NCBI RefSeq assembly: GCF_001552635.1
Contig: NZ_BCRO01000046.1
Coordinates: 1 to 49,054, forward strand
Length of the DNA: 49,054 bases
Direction of reading: 5' to 3'
Origin: Actinomadura hibisca NBRC 15177
GTDB lineage: Bacteria; Actinomycetota; Actinomycetes; Streptosporangiales; Streptosporangiaceae
Below are positions 1 to 7,862 of this stretch, piece by piece. The position numbers were made by a program, and so were the translations under genes. The notes beneath the pieces are model-generated. The model saw only the letters and a program-made list of their open reading frames with translations. It did no database searches and had not been told where the DNA came from. Positions within the stretch are counted from its first letter, which is position 1. The number at the start of each line of letters is the position of its first letter.

Positions 1-157
1 ACACCCCGCAACGGAAGGGCGAAGCCCTGCTGTGTTTTCTTACTGAGGCGGGGGCTCTGCCCCCGCGCCCCCGGCAGGGGGACTCCGTCCCCCTGCACCC
101 CCTGGGATGTGCGGGGGCTCCGCCCGTCTCTCACGAGGAGTTAGGGGCTGCTCGAGG
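1..157. repeat. GC-rich intergenic block with three stacked hairpins
   Basis: There is no gene here. Three short perfect inverted repeats follow one another: AGGGC-gaa-GCCCT at about 16-28, GCGGGGGC-tct-GCCCCCGC at 48-66, and a 10-bp stem 74-83/87-96 with a 3-nt loop. The block lies just beyond the 3' end of the leftward GlxA-type gene, so it may act as its terminator. It resembles the dispersed intergenic hairpin elements of actinobacteria, which is an inference. Confidence 0.55.
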
Positions 158-1078
158 TTAGTGGCGGGCGCGTAGGCGGCGTAGCATTCGGGCGTCTTGG
201 AAGCCGACTGTTTGGGCTGCGGACTCCACCGTTGCCCCTTGAGAGATCAGGTGCTCGGCTCGCTCTAGGCGTAGTTCTTGTTGGTAGCGCAGTGGTGTGT
301 GGCCTGTCGCGGTCGTGAAGTGGCGCGTCAGGGTCCGTTCGCCTACTCCGGCGGCGGCTGCCAACTCGGCCAGGGGTAGGGAGTGCGTGTATCGCGCGTC
401 GATCAGGTCCTGGGCGCGGTGGACGGCGTCGTTCATGTGGGCGCGGTGGCGCAGCATCGCGCTGGCTTGGGGCTCGTCGCCGTTGCGGCGGGTGTAGACG
501 ACCATGGTCCGTGCGACGCGGGCCGCCGCGCCGGGGCCGTGTCGGGTGGCGACCAGGTGGAGGGCCAGGTCTATGCCGCTCGCGATGCCTGCTGAGGTGA
601 TGATCCGGCCGTCTTCGACGTAGAGCACGTCGCGGGCGACCGAGGCGCGGGGATGGCGCTGCGCTAGCTCGTTCTGGAGAGCGTGGTGGGTCGTGCAGCG
701 GCGGCCGTCGAGTAGGCCGACCTGGCCGAGTGCGAAGGCTCCGGCGCAGACTGATGCGACGGTGCCGCCTCCTGCGTGGTGCTCGGCGATGCGACGGGCG
801 GTTGCCGCGCTGATCTTTGGGTGGCCTGCCGTGTGCCCCGGGGCGTCGTGGTGCCATCGCCAGCCGGGGACCACGAGCAGGTCTTCGGTTTTCAGGTCGG
901 GCCACTCGATCGTTGTGTTCAGCGAGATTCCTTGGGCGGTCGTGACGTCTTCCTGCTCGGCCACGTAGCTCAGTCGGTAGTCCAGGCCCTTGTCGGCGGC
1001 GGTCGAGAACACCTGCGCCGGGCCTGCCAGATCGAGCAAGTGGATGTAGGGGACGAGCAGGAAGACGACTTGCGGCAC
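158..1078 (-). CDS. GlxA-family transcriptional regulator (DJ-1/PfpI + AraC HTH), C-terminus short
   Basis: This is a 306-aa protein starting with GTG. Residues 1-180 form a DJ-1/PfpI (class I glutamine amidotransferase-like) domain, with the nucleophile-elbow cysteine in SVCAGAFALG (Cys111). Residues 225-300 form an AraC-type DNA-binding domain with two helix-turn-helices (LAAAAGVGERTLTRHF, then QTVGFQDARMLRR). Proteins of this architecture regulate catabolic or stress genes. The second HTH normally continues for about 20 residues (F-x-x-x-x-G-x-x-P-x-x-YR), but this protein stops right after RRLRARH, so the C-terminus is clipped at the edge of the hairpin-rich block. It starts 6 nt after the isochorismatase-like gene and is probably cotranscribed with it. 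Its ligand is unknown. Confidence 0.85.
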   Translation of the reverse strand: MPQVVFLLVPYIHLLDLAGPAQVFSTAADKGLDYRLSYVAEQEDVTTAQGISLNTTIEWPDLKTEDLLVVPGWRWHHDAPGHTAGHPKISAATARRIAEHHAGGGTVASVCAGAFALGQVGLLDGRRCTTHHALQNELAQRHPRASVARDVLYVEDGRIITSAGIASGIDLALHLVATRHGPGAAARVARTMVVYTRRNGDEPQASAMLRHRAHMNDAVHRAQDLIDARYTHSLPLAELAAAAGVGERTLTRHFTTATGHTPLRYQQELRLERAEHLISQGATVESAAQTVGFQDARMLRRLRARH

Positions 1079-1084
1079 GTGAGA

Positions 1085-1669
1085 TCAGGCTCCTACGAGG
1101 TCGTCCACCGACGCGATGGTGGCGAAGCGCCCGGCCAGCGCGTATTCGGTGCGCGTGATGATTTCCTCGACCTGCAGCGTACGAGGGTCGGCCAGCACCT
1201 CGGCGTAGTCGCGGTCGGCGGGGGCGTCGCGGTGCGGGATCGGGAAGGTCGCGGTGGCGTCGGTGACGAAGGTGACGTCGTAGCCGTAGTCCCCGGCGAG
1301 CCGCGCCGTGGTCTCGCAGCACTGCTCGGTCTGGATACCGCAGATGACCAGTTCGCGGACGCCGTGCGCGGTGAGGATCTGCTGGAGGTTGGTCGTGGTG
1401 AAGGCGTTGCGGGAGGTCTTGCTGAGGACGGGCTCTCCTTCTCGCGTCTCCAGGCCGTCCAGGAGTCGGACGTATCCGGTCGCCGGGTCGAAGGGGGTTC
1501 CGGCTCCGGGGGCGGTGTGCAGAATCCAGATCACCAGGTCTTCCCGCTCCCGCGCGGCCGTGACGAGCCGAGTGGTCTTCTGGACGATGTCCGGGTTGGA
1601 GACGGCCTGCCAGCTGGGGCGCTGCCGGAAGGATTCCTGGAGGTCGATGACGAGAAGCGCTCGGGTCAT
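1085..1669 (-). CDS. Isochorismatase-family cysteine hydrolase
   Basis: This 194-aa protein has the isochorismatase/nicotinamidase fold. The catalytic triad is visible: Asp9 in LVIDLQ, Lys84 in LSKTSRNAF and Cys117 in GIQTEQCCETTA. Family members hydrolyse amides or enol ethers such as nicotinamide, N-carbamoyl compounds and isochorismate. The substrate cannot be read from sequence. It is not the main nicotinamidase, which is encoded at 36711-37289. It is first in a two-gene leftward unit with the GlxA-type regulator, an arrangement that suggests the regulator controls it. A perfect inverted repeat lies about 50 bp upstream of its start. Confidence 0.85.
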   Translation of the reverse strand: MTRALLVIDLQESFRQRPSWQAVSNPDIVQKTTRLVTAAREREDLVIWILHTAPGAGTPFDPATGYVRLLDGLETREGEPVLSKTSRNAFTTTNLQQILTAHGVRELVICGIQTEQCCETTARLAGDYGYDVTFVTDATATFPIPHRDAPADRDYAEVLADPRTLQVEEIITRTEYALAGRFATIASVDDLVGA

Positions 1670-1720
1670 GCTTCGATCATTGTGCCCGTAGCGGCAGCCT
1701 GACAGGCACCATCCAGCCTC

Positions 1721-1740
1721 TGACCGGAACGATCCGGTCA
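1721..1740. promoter_or_regulatory. Candidate operator: perfect 8-bp inverted repeat with 4-nt spacer
   Basis: TGACCGGA-acga-TCCGGTCA is a perfect 20-bp inverted repeat located 52 bp upstream of the isochorismatase-like gene on the minus strand. Its size and position fit a dimeric repressor or activator site. The GlxA-type regulator in the same operon is an obvious candidate ligand, although AraC-type sites are usually direct repeats. Confidence 0.45.
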
Positions 1741-1868
1741 GCCATGGTGGCGACAGAGGTGGGGCGAACCCTTAGCGCTTGTTCAGGCTCGTGGGGTTCG
1801 ATGTGGACGGTCCGTGCTCGTCGGTGCCGTGACCGACCATAGGCGTGACGACGCCGACGTGTTGGACG

Positions 1869-1900
1869 CCTGGGTTCGGGGCCACGGCCCCGAACCCAGG
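1869..1900 (-). terminator. Strong stem-loop terminator of the secreted-protein gene
   Basis: A perfect 14-bp stem (CCTGGGTTCGGGGC and its complement) closes a 4-nt loop starting 9 nt downstream of the stop at 1909. No U-tract follows, as is usual for actinobacterial terminators. Confidence 0.65.
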
Positions 1901-1908
1901 CCGGTGGT

Positions 1909-2679
1909 TCAGGCGGGGGAAGAGTACAGGCAGTAGGCATCGGCCCGGCCGACGATCACGTTGTTCCGGCGCTCCTTCACCTCGGCGGTCACCCAGTACT
2001 CCTGAAGGTGGTTGTCCTTGGTGTTGGTCTGGGAGAAGCCGGTGACGTCCAGGGTGCCGTCGGCGGCGGTGGCGGTCTCCACGGTCTTGAACAGGAAGGG
2101 GCCGGTGGACCACACCGGCTCGCCGGGGGCCGACTGGTGCCTGGACTTGAGCAGGTACTCCACCCGGTAGGTGGTGCTCGGGCGCATGGCGGTGGCCTGG
2201 CTGCGCGCGGCGAAGACGCCCGCCTGCTTGTCACAGGTCAGGGTCAACTGCGTGCGGGTGTCGTAGGTGCAGGTGCCCTCCCGCTGGGCGAGCACGGCGT
2301 TGTCGCTGGGGCGGCGGACGATGGCGCGCACGGTCTCGGTGTAGAAGCGGTAGCCGGCGGGCTGCCAGGTCTTGCTGTAACCGGCGGCGTCGATGAACGC
2401 GCCGGCGTCGCTGGTGACCGGGACGGTGGCCAGCACGCCGGTCGAGGAGATCACGTTGTGGGCGCCGGCGGTGTCGACGGTGCTGCCCTTCAGCGTGCTG
2501 AACTCGACCTTGTAGGCGTAGTTGGGCGCCATGTCGCCCGACAGCCGGGTGGAGATGGTCCCGGTGGCCGGGTCGCAGACGATCGACGCGGTCAGGGGCG
2601 CGGCCGCGTGAGCCGTGCCGACCGCCGGCAGCGACGCCGCCAGCAGGACGGCCGACAGGGTCAGGGTGCGTACTCGCAC
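1909..2679 (-). CDS. Secreted protein of unknown function
   Basis: This 256-aa protein starts with GTG, preceded by GGGAG 5 nt upstream. An N-terminal Sec signal peptide is clear: MRVRT, then a hydrophobic stretch ending ...GTAHAAAP, with probable cleavage after AHA. The mature part is rich in Thr, Val, Tyr and Ala with few charged clusters, as expected for beta-sandwich exoproteins. It has four cysteines, in VCDPATG, EGTCTYD, TLTCDKQ and AYCLYSS, which could form two disulfides. The segments around CDPATG...Y..E and CDKQAG...Y.VEYLLKS look like two related repeats of about 120 residues. I recognise no catalytic motif. It is monocistronic with its own terminator. Confidence 0.75.
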   Translation of the reverse strand: MRVRTLTLSAVLLAASLPAVGTAHAAAPLTASIVCDPATGTISTRLSGDMAPNYAYKVEFSTLKGSTVDTAGAHNVISSTGVLATVPVTSDAGAFIDAAGYSKTWQPAGYRFYTETVRAIVRRPSDNAVLAQREGTCTYDTRTQLTLTCDKQAGVFAARSQATAMRPSTTYRVEYLLKSRHQSAPGEPVWSTGPFLFKTVETATAADGTLDVTGFSQTNTKDNHLQEYWVTAEVKERRNNVIVGRADAYCLYSSPA

Positions 2680-2765
2680 GGGATCTCCCTCGCTTGATCA
2701 ACACGATCGAGGAAGATCATCGCTTCGCCGTGCGAGGTGCGCCATCCCTGTGGCCACTACCGGCA

Positions 2766-2793
2766 GGCCCGCCCCCGGAAGTTGGGGCGGGCC
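2766..2793 (-). terminator. Stem-loop downstream of aldehyde dehydrogenase
   Basis: GGCCCGCCCC (2766-2775) pairs perfectly with GGGGCGGGCC (2784-2793). The hairpin lies 9 nt beyond the dehydrogenase stop codon. Confidence 0.55.
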
Positions 2794-2801
2794 GGGGCGG
2801 G

Positions 2802-4304
2802 TCAGCGCTTGTAGCGTTTGCCGTGGACCATCGTGATCAGCTGCAGGACGCGGGCCATGTCCTTCTCCGTGCGGTCGAAGGAGGTCAGGTTCGGCGGGAC
2901 CGTGAAGCGCTGGCGGGTGATCGCCTTTGGGCGGGCGAACTCGCGCAGGCCGTCGGCGCCGTGGATCCGGCCGAAGCCCGACTCGCCCACGCCGCCGAAC
3001 GGCAGCGCCGCCACCTGCGCGAACGCCGCGAACGCGTTGATCGACGTCATGCCCGAGCGCATCTTGCGGGCCGCCTCCAGCGCGCGGGTCTTGTTGCCCG
3101 AGAAGATGCTCCCCGCCAGGCCGTAGTTCGTCTTGTTCGCCTTCTCGACGGCCTCGTCCAGGTCGCGCACGCGGTGCACGGTGATGGTCGGGCCGAAGGT
3201 CTCCTCGCTCACCGCCGACGACTCGTCCGGCACGTCGGTCAGCACGACCGGCTCCACGTACGGCTTGCGCACCGAGTCCGGGCCGCCGACCACGGCCTTG
3301 CCGCCCTTGTCCAGCGCGTCCTTGATGTGGCGCTCGATGATGTCCAGCTGGCCCGGCATCGTGATCGGGCCGTAGGCCGCCTCGCGGTCGAAGCCGGGGC
3401 GCAGGTCCTTCGCCTTCGCGGTCAGCTTCGCCAGGAACGCGTCGTAGACCTCGTCCACCACGTAGATCCGCTCGACGCCGATGCAGGTCTGGCCCGCGTT
3501 CGACATCGCGCCCCACAGCGCCGAGCCCGCGGCGGCGTCCAGGTCGGCGTCGGCGTCCACGATGCACGCGTCCTTGCCGCCGCACTCGGCCACGATCGGG
3601 GTCAGGTTCTCCGCGCAGGCCGCCATCACGCGCTTGGCCGTGCGGTAGGAGCCGGTGAAGGCCACCTTGTCCACCTTGGGGGAGGACGCCAGGGCCGCGC
3701 CCGTCTCGCCGAAGCCGGTGACGACCTGGAGCACGGGCTGCTCCGGGATCACCCCGGCGACCAGCTCGGCCACCAGCGTGCCGACGCCCGGGGTGAACTC
3801 CGACGGCTTGAACACCACCGCGTTGCCCGCCGCCAGCGCGTAGGCGATCGAGCCCATCGGGGTGAAGATCGGGTAGTTCCACGGGCCGATGACGCCGACC
3901 ACGCCGAGCGCCTGGTACTCCAGCACGCACTTCTGGTTGATCGCCATCACGCCCGGGAACACCGAGCGCGGGCCGAGCGTCTTCTGCGCGTTGCGGGCCG
4001 CCCAGTCCAGGTGCGTGATCGCCATGATCGTCTCGATCTGGGCGTCCTGCAGGGTCTTGCCGGTCTCCTGGTGGATCAGCTCGGCCATGCGGTTGAGGTT
4101 GCGGGTCAGCGCGCCCTTGACGTTGAGCAGCCGGACCCGGCGCTCCTTCCAGCCCAGCGCGCGCCACCACTCCGCCGCCTCGCGCGCCCGGTCGATCGCC
4201 GCGCCGACCGCCGCGGCGTCGTGCACCGGGTGGTCGGCGACGGTCTCGCCGGTGGCGGGGTTGAGGGAGGCGAAGGTGGTGGGCTTCTCGGTGGCCACGG
4301 ACAT
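2802..4304 (-). CDS. NAD(P)-dependent aldehyde dehydrogenase (succinate-semialdehyde dehydrogenase-like)
   Basis: This 500-aa aldehyde dehydrogenase oxidises an aldehyde to the acid with NAD(P)+. The family signatures are present: Asn143 in GPWNYP, the cofactor-loop FTGSYRT at about 217-222, the general base Glu240 in IVAECGGKD and the nucleophile Cys274 in NAGQTCIGVERI. The length and the PWNYP/AECGGKD forms fit the succinate-semialdehyde or general actinobacterial class, but the substrate is not determined. The ATG is preceded by GGAGG at a 7-nt spacing. The gene upstream on the same strand encodes a carotenoid oxygenase, whose product is an aldehyde (apocarotenal). The two could act in sequence, though the 99-bp gap probably carries a separate promoter. 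Confidence 0.92.
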   Translation of the reverse strand: MSVATEKPTTFASLNPATGETVADHPVHDAAAVGAAIDRAREAAEWWRALGWKERRVRLLNVKGALTRNLNRMAELIHQETGKTLQDAQIETIMAITHLDWAARNAQKTLGPRSVFPGVMAINQKCVLEYQALGVVGVIGPWNYPIFTPMGSIAYALAAGNAVVFKPSEFTPGVGTLVAELVAGVIPEQPVLQVVTGFGETGAALASSPKVDKVAFTGSYRTAKRVMAACAENLTPIVAECGGKDACIVDADADLDAAAGSALWGAMSNAGQTCIGVERIYVVDEVYDAFLAKLTAKAKDLRPGFDREAAYGPITMPGQLDIIERHIKDALDKGGKAVVGGPDSVRKPYVEPVVLTDVPDESSAVSEETFGPTITVHRVRDLDEAVEKANKTNYGLAGSIFSGNKTRALEAARKMRSGMTSINAFAAFAQVAALPFGGVGESGFGRIHGADGLREFARPKAITRQRFTVPPNLTSFDRTEKDMARVLQLITMVHGKRYKR

Positions 4305-4403
4305 GAGGGAACCTCCGGGTGGGGCTCGGCCAGCTCAGTAAGTGGGCGCTTGCATTTGCTACCGCTTAGTAAAGCACTCTATGTCCGGCGAGTGACGGAT
4401 GCG
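4305..4403. promoter_or_regulatory. Probable aldehyde dehydrogenase promoter region with repeated AAGC/GCTT motifs
   Basis: This AT-richer gap before the dehydrogenase holds several GCTT/AAGC half-sites: CGCTTGC at about 4348 and GCTT-AGTA-AAGC at 4364-4375. They could be a regulator-binding cluster. The assignment rests only on composition and position. Confidence 0.3.
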
Positions 4404-5738
4404 TTATGCGTCCGGAATCCAGCTCCCGTGGAAGCCCGCCGGGACGCGCCGGGGGAGCGCGATGGAGGCGGCCCGGGAGAGGTCGGCGGCGTTCAGGACC
4501 AGGAGTTCCGACGTCGTCCCGGCGCGGTCGGAGACGATGCTGAGCAGCCAGCCCTCGTCCTCGGCCGTGCGGTGCCCGGCGGGGACGAACACCGCCTCCC
4601 CGGCCGCCGTGCCCGCGCCCAGCTCCAGCGCCTGGGACGTGCCGGACGCCAGGTCGTACTTGACGATCGCGTCGTCGGCGACGGTGTAGAGGTAGCGGTG
4701 CCCGTGGCCGGTCCGGGTGTCGTCGTGCGTCGGGAACTCCACGCCCCGGTCGTCCAGCGCCTGCTCGGCGACCGTGCCCGACGACGGGTCCAGCGTCCAG
4801 CGGTGCAGGCGCGCGGTGCCGGACGCGGCGGCCCCGGCGGCGGGGTCGGCGCTGCCGCCGACGTCGCCCCAGATCGCGGCGAAGTCGGCCGGACGGTAGC
4901 GCGCGCCGTCCAGCACGATCCGGCCCGCCGCGTCCTCGTAGGCGTTGCCCACGTGGAAGACGTAGCAGGGGTCCACCTCGAACCAGCGGACCGGGCCGCC
5001 CGCGCGGGGCATGACGCCGACGCGCGCGCCGTAGCCGTCGTCCCAGCGGTAGGGCATTCCGCCGCCCGCCAGGGCCAGGTCGAACACCACCGGCAGGTCC
5101 AGCCAGACCACGTGGTTCTCGGTGATGGCGAAGTCGTGCATCATCGTCGGGCCGGGCACCTCGACCTCGCGGCTCTCCACCAGGCGGCCGTCGGCCGACA
5201 GCCGGTGGTAGGTCAGGTACGGCGGCGTGAACCCGTACCCGAAGAACAGCAGCTCGCCGGTGACCGGGTCCTCCTTGGGGTGGGCGGTCATCGCGCCGGT
5301 CAGGCGGCCGTCGAAGTCGCACGGCCCGACCGTGTCCAGGCCGGTCGTCATCTCGTAGGGGAAGCCGACCTCGACCAGCGCCAGGATCTTGCCCGCGTGC
5401 GGGACGACGTGCGTGTTGGCCTGCACGGCGGTGCGGTCGAAGGTGAGGTCGGGCCGCAGGAACGGCGCGCCGTCGGTGAACGCCCGGGTGCGCACCCAGC
5501 GGTTGCGGTACCACTCGGCGCGGCCCTCGCGCAGCCGCAGCCCGTGGATCATGCCGTGCCCGGTGAACCAGTGCGAGCTGGGCTTGCCGGGCAGCGGGTT
5601 GGGGCCGTTGCGGAAGTAGCGGCCGGTCAGCTCGGCCGGAAGCTCGCCGGTGACGGCCAGGTCCACCGCGTCGATCTCGTCGGGGACGGGGGCGAGGTGG
5701 CCTTCGAGCCAGGTGCGGGAGGTGTCGGACGTCGTCAT
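4404..5738 (-). CDS. Carotenoid oxygenase (carotenoid/apocarotenoid cleavage dioxygenase)
   Basis: This 444-aa member of the RPE65/carotenoid cleavage oxygenase family uses a non-haem Fe(II) held by four histidines to split a conjugated double bond with O2. The four ligands are visible: His153 (TAHPKEDP), His201 (MMHDFAIT), His262 (VFHVGNAYED) and His437 (GFHGSWIP). The N-terminal YFRNGPNP signature is present. The start ATG at 5738 has GAAAGG upstream. The reading frame stays open further upstream, but that part overlaps the neighbouring gene. It follows a small membrane protein by 29 nt and is divergent from a padR gene. The substrate may be a carotenoid or a lignostilbene-like aromatic; the family covers both. 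Confidence 0.9.
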   Translation of the reverse strand: MTTSDTSRTWLEGHLAPVPDEIDAVDLAVTGELPAELTGRYFRNGPNPLPGKPSSHWFTGHGMIHGLRLREGRAEWYRNRWVRTRAFTDGAPFLRPDLTFDRTAVQANTHVVPHAGKILALVEVGFPYEMTTGLDTVGPCDFDGRLTGAMTAHPKEDPVTGELLFFGYGFTPPYLTYHRLSADGRLVESREVEVPGPTMMHDFAITENHVVWLDLPVVFDLALAGGGMPYRWDDGYGARVGVMPRAGGPVRWFEVDPCYVFHVGNAYEDAAGRIVLDGARYRPADFAAIWGDVGGSADPAAGAAASGTARLHRWTLDPSSGTVAEQALDDRGVEFPTHDDTRTGHGHRYLYTVADDAIVKYDLASGTSQALELGAGTAAGEAVFVPAGHRTAEDEGWLLSIVSDRAGTTSELLVLNAADLSRAASIALPRRVPAGFHGSWIPDA

Positions 5739-5767
5739 GACCGGGCCTTTCGTGAGGGGGGAGGGGT

Positions 5768-6364
5768 TCAGCGCATCCGCTCGTACGCGGACTCGCTGAT
5801 GCCGTGCTCGGCGAAGTGGCGCTTGCGGGCGGCGTCGGGGTAGCGGGCGGTGAACAGCGCGGGGAGGGCGAATCCGGCGATCTTGCAGGCGATCAGCAGG
5901 GTGGTGTTGTCGGGGGCCAGGTACTGCACGGCGGCCAGCACGGCGGCGGTGACGGTGAAGCCGGTCGCCCAGGCGAGGGTGAGGACGGTGTTGATGCGCT
6001 TGAACAGGTCGGTCGCCGCGATCTCGGCCGACACCTGGCGGCGCGCGATCCCCTCGGTGAACGGGCGGCGCGCCGCGAGCGTGCCCCACGCGGTGAGCGC
6101 CAGCCAGCCGATCGCCAGCGACGCGCCGTAGTCCAGCACGGCGGCGTCCGGCATGACCAGCGCGACCACGCTCAACGCCGCCATGTAGAAGGCGGTGGAG
6201 CACTCCAGGATCAGCGAGTCCCAGCGCTGCCCGGCCCGGCGGTGCCACACCAGCAGGGCCAGGGCGACGGCGAGGCCGACCGGCGCGGCGGCGCGCTCGT
6301 TGACGTCCCCCATGATCGCCAGGGAGATCCAGGGGAGGAAGGTGAGGGCGTAGTACTTCGGCAT
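5768..6364 (-). CDS. Small multi-pass membrane protein paired with carotenoid oxygenase
   Basis: This is a 198-aa protein with about five or six hydrophobic segments, including LALLVWH, AALSVVALVMP, LAIGWLALTAWGTL and a C-terminal pair around AATDLFKRINTVLTLAWATG and KIAGFALPALF. The start MPKYYALTFL at 6364 has GAAAGG upstream. A longer frame would start inside the padR operator region. I do not recognise the family. It lies 29 nt upstream of the carotenoid oxygenase and is transcribed with it from the promoter shared with padR, so a role in the same lipid, carotenoid or membrane process is a reasonable inference. Confidence 0.75.
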   Translation of the reverse strand: MPKYYALTFLPWISLAIMGDVNERAAAPVGLAVALALLVWHRRAGQRWDSLILECSTAFYMAALSVVALVMPDAAVLDYGASLAIGWLALTAWGTLAARRPFTEGIARRQVSAEIAATDLFKRINTVLTLAWATGFTVTAAVLAAVQYLAPDNTTLLIACKIAGFALPALFTARYPDAARKRHFAEHGISESAYERMR

Positions 6365-6396
6365 CGCCGGGGGCCTTTCGGGGGACGTTCCTGTTC

Positions 6397-6448
6397 TGAC
6401 ATGTCGAACGTAGACCTTCCTAAAGTGACATGTCAACTGTGACGTGTA
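6397..6448. promoter_or_regulatory. PadR operators between divergent padR and membrane protein/oxygenase genes
   Basis: TGACATGTCA at 6426-6435 is a perfect palindrome. TGACATGTCG at 6397-6406 differs by one base, and TGACGTGTA at 6440-6448 is a third, weaker copy. The last one overlaps the padR -10 box (TAGAGT, 6447-6452). ATGT/ACAT core palindromes are typical of PadR-family operators. The layout suggests that PadR represses both itself and the divergent operon. Confidence 0.65.
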
Positions 6449-6459
6449 GAGTTAGGAGT

Positions 6460-6996
6460 ATGAGTCTTCGCCACGCCGTCCTCGGACTGCTCGCCGAACT
6501 GCCCCGGGCCAGCGGGTACGACCTGCTCAAGATGTTCGAGATCTCGCTCGACAACGTCTGGCCCGCCACCCAGAGCCAGCTCTACGGCGAACTCGGCAAG
6601 CTCGCCAAGGAGGGCATGATCGAGGTGGCCGCCGAGGGTGCGCGCGGCCGCAAGGAGTACGAGCTCACCGACGCCGGGCGCGCCGAGCTGCTGCACTGGT
6701 TGCTGGAGGTGCCGCCCAAGCCCGCCCGCCGCGACGACACCCTGCTGCGGGTCTTCTTCCTCGGCCAGGTGGGCCCCGAGGCCGCTCGCGACTTCCTGAC
6801 CAAACAGGGCAAGGAGCTGGACCGGCGGCTTGCCGACCTGCTGGACCTGGAGGGCCGCATCAAGTGGGACGACGACAACCTCGCCGTCTACGGGCGGCTC
6901 GCCATGGAGTACGGCAAGCGCTTCATGGCCATGCGCCGCGACTGGTACGAATGGGCCGCCAAAGAGATCGAGGGCCACGAGCGCGACGGCTCGTGA
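6460..6996 (+). CDS. PadR-family transcriptional regulator
   Basis: This 178-aa protein has an N-terminal PadR winged helix at residues 1-75: LRHAVLGLLAELPRASGYDLLK, then the recognition helix PATQSQLYGELGKLAKEGMIEV and the wing RGRKEYELTDAGRAEL. An alpha-helical C-terminal dimerisation domain (Vir_act_alpha_C type) follows. PadR proteins repress phenolic-acid or drug-response genes and are released by a small ligand. I chose ATG 6460 because it lies 7 nt after a TAGAGT -10 box, which indicates a leaderless or near-leaderless mRNA. The in-frame start 30 nt earlier falls inside the operator. It probably controls the divergent membrane protein/carotenoid oxygenase pair. Confidence 0.9.
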   Translation: MSLRHAVLGLLAELPRASGYDLLKMFEISLDNVWPATQSQLYGELGKLAKEGMIEVAAEGARGRKEYELTDAGRAELLHWLLEVPPKPARRDDTLLRVFFLGQVGPEAARDFLTKQGKELDRRLADLLDLEGRIKWDDDNLAVYGRLAMEYGKRFMAMRRDWYEWAAKEIEGHERDGS

Positions 6997-7017
6997 CCCT
7001 CGGCGGGACGGGACGGA

Positions 7018-7830
7018 CTACCGGAAGTCGCCCGCGTGGTCGGCGGCCCACTCGGCGAACGTCAGCCCGGGGCGGCCGGTGATCCGCTCGACCTCGGGCG
7101 AGACCTGCTCGGGACGGTCCACCGCCTCGGCCCACAGGTTCAGCAGCGCCTCGGCGATCGGCGCGGGCGCGCCGCGCTCGACCATGCCCGCGACGACGTC
7201 GGCCGGGGCCTTCTCCTCGTAACGAACCTCGCGGCCGAGGACCTCGCCGATGACGCGGGCCTGGTCGGCGTGGGTGAGCGACTGCGGCCCGGTCAGCAGC
7301 GGGCGCGCGCCGACCAGGTCGTCGCCGGTCAGCGCGACGGCGGCGACGTCCGCGATGTCGCGCTCGTGGATCGGCGTCGAGTGGGCGCGGGCGTACGGGC
7401 CGCGCACGACGTCGCCCGCGCGGATCTGGTCGGCCCAGTCCTGCGCGTTGGAGGCGAAAGCGCCCGGCCGCAGGTGCGTCCACTCCAGGCCGGTCGCCTC
7501 GACGGCGCGCTCCAGCCCCAGGTGGTGGCCGGCGAGCGGGTTGTCGGGGTAGAACGCGGACGAGGACGACAACGTCACGATGCGTCGCACGCCGTCGGCC
7601 TTCGCGCGGGCGAGCAGCGCGTCCGAACCGCCCCAGACGACGGCCGGGTTCAGGAACAGCGCGGTGGCCCCGGTGAACGGCAGGTCGGCGATGTTGGCGA
7701 CCTCGGCCTCGGCGGGCAGGTCGGCGATGGCGGGCGAGCGCGTCAGGGCGCGGACCTTGTGGCCGTCGCGCAGCAGCGCCTCGACCAGGGGGCGGCCGAC
7801 GTTGCCGGTGGCGCCGGTGATGACGAACAT
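7018..7830 (-). CDS. NmrA/QOR2-type NAD(P)H-binding reductase
   Basis: This 270-aa atypical short-chain dehydrogenase starts with the Rossmann motif FVITGATGNVG (residues 2-12), followed by LLRDGHKVRALTR. This pattern is typical of NmrA-like NAD(P)H sensors and quinone oxidoreductase-2-like enzymes. There is no YxxxK dyad in the classical position, and the segment SSSSAFYPDNP occupies the active-site strand. The ATG at 7830 has GAGGAG 6 nt upstream. It is divergent from a TetR regulator with a shared 95-bp promoter carrying two direct repeats, so it is probably the regulator's target. Its likely role is quinone or electrophile detoxification or redox sensing. Confidence 0.85.
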   Translation of the reverse strand: MFVITGATGNVGRPLVEALLRDGHKVRALTRSPAIADLPAEAEVANIADLPFTGATALFLNPAVVWGGSDALLARAKADGVRRIVTLSSSSAFYPDNPLAGHHLGLERAVEATGLEWTHLRPGAFASNAQDWADQIRAGDVVRGPYARAHSTPIHERDIADVAAVALTGDDLVGARPLLTGPQSLTHADQARVIGEVLGREVRYEEKAPADVVAGMVERGAPAPIAEALLNLWAEAVDRPEQVSPEVERITGRPGLTFAEWAADHAGDFR

Positions 7831-7862
7831 GCGGATCTCCTCGGTTGGTGGACGGCCAGCAT

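Noticed and set aside
2694..5843. 1049-codon plus-strand open frame
   Set aside because: It is antisense to the aldehyde dehydrogenase and carotenoid oxygenase genes, is rich in Arg/His/Ala/Gly and has no family motifs: a GC-frame shadow.
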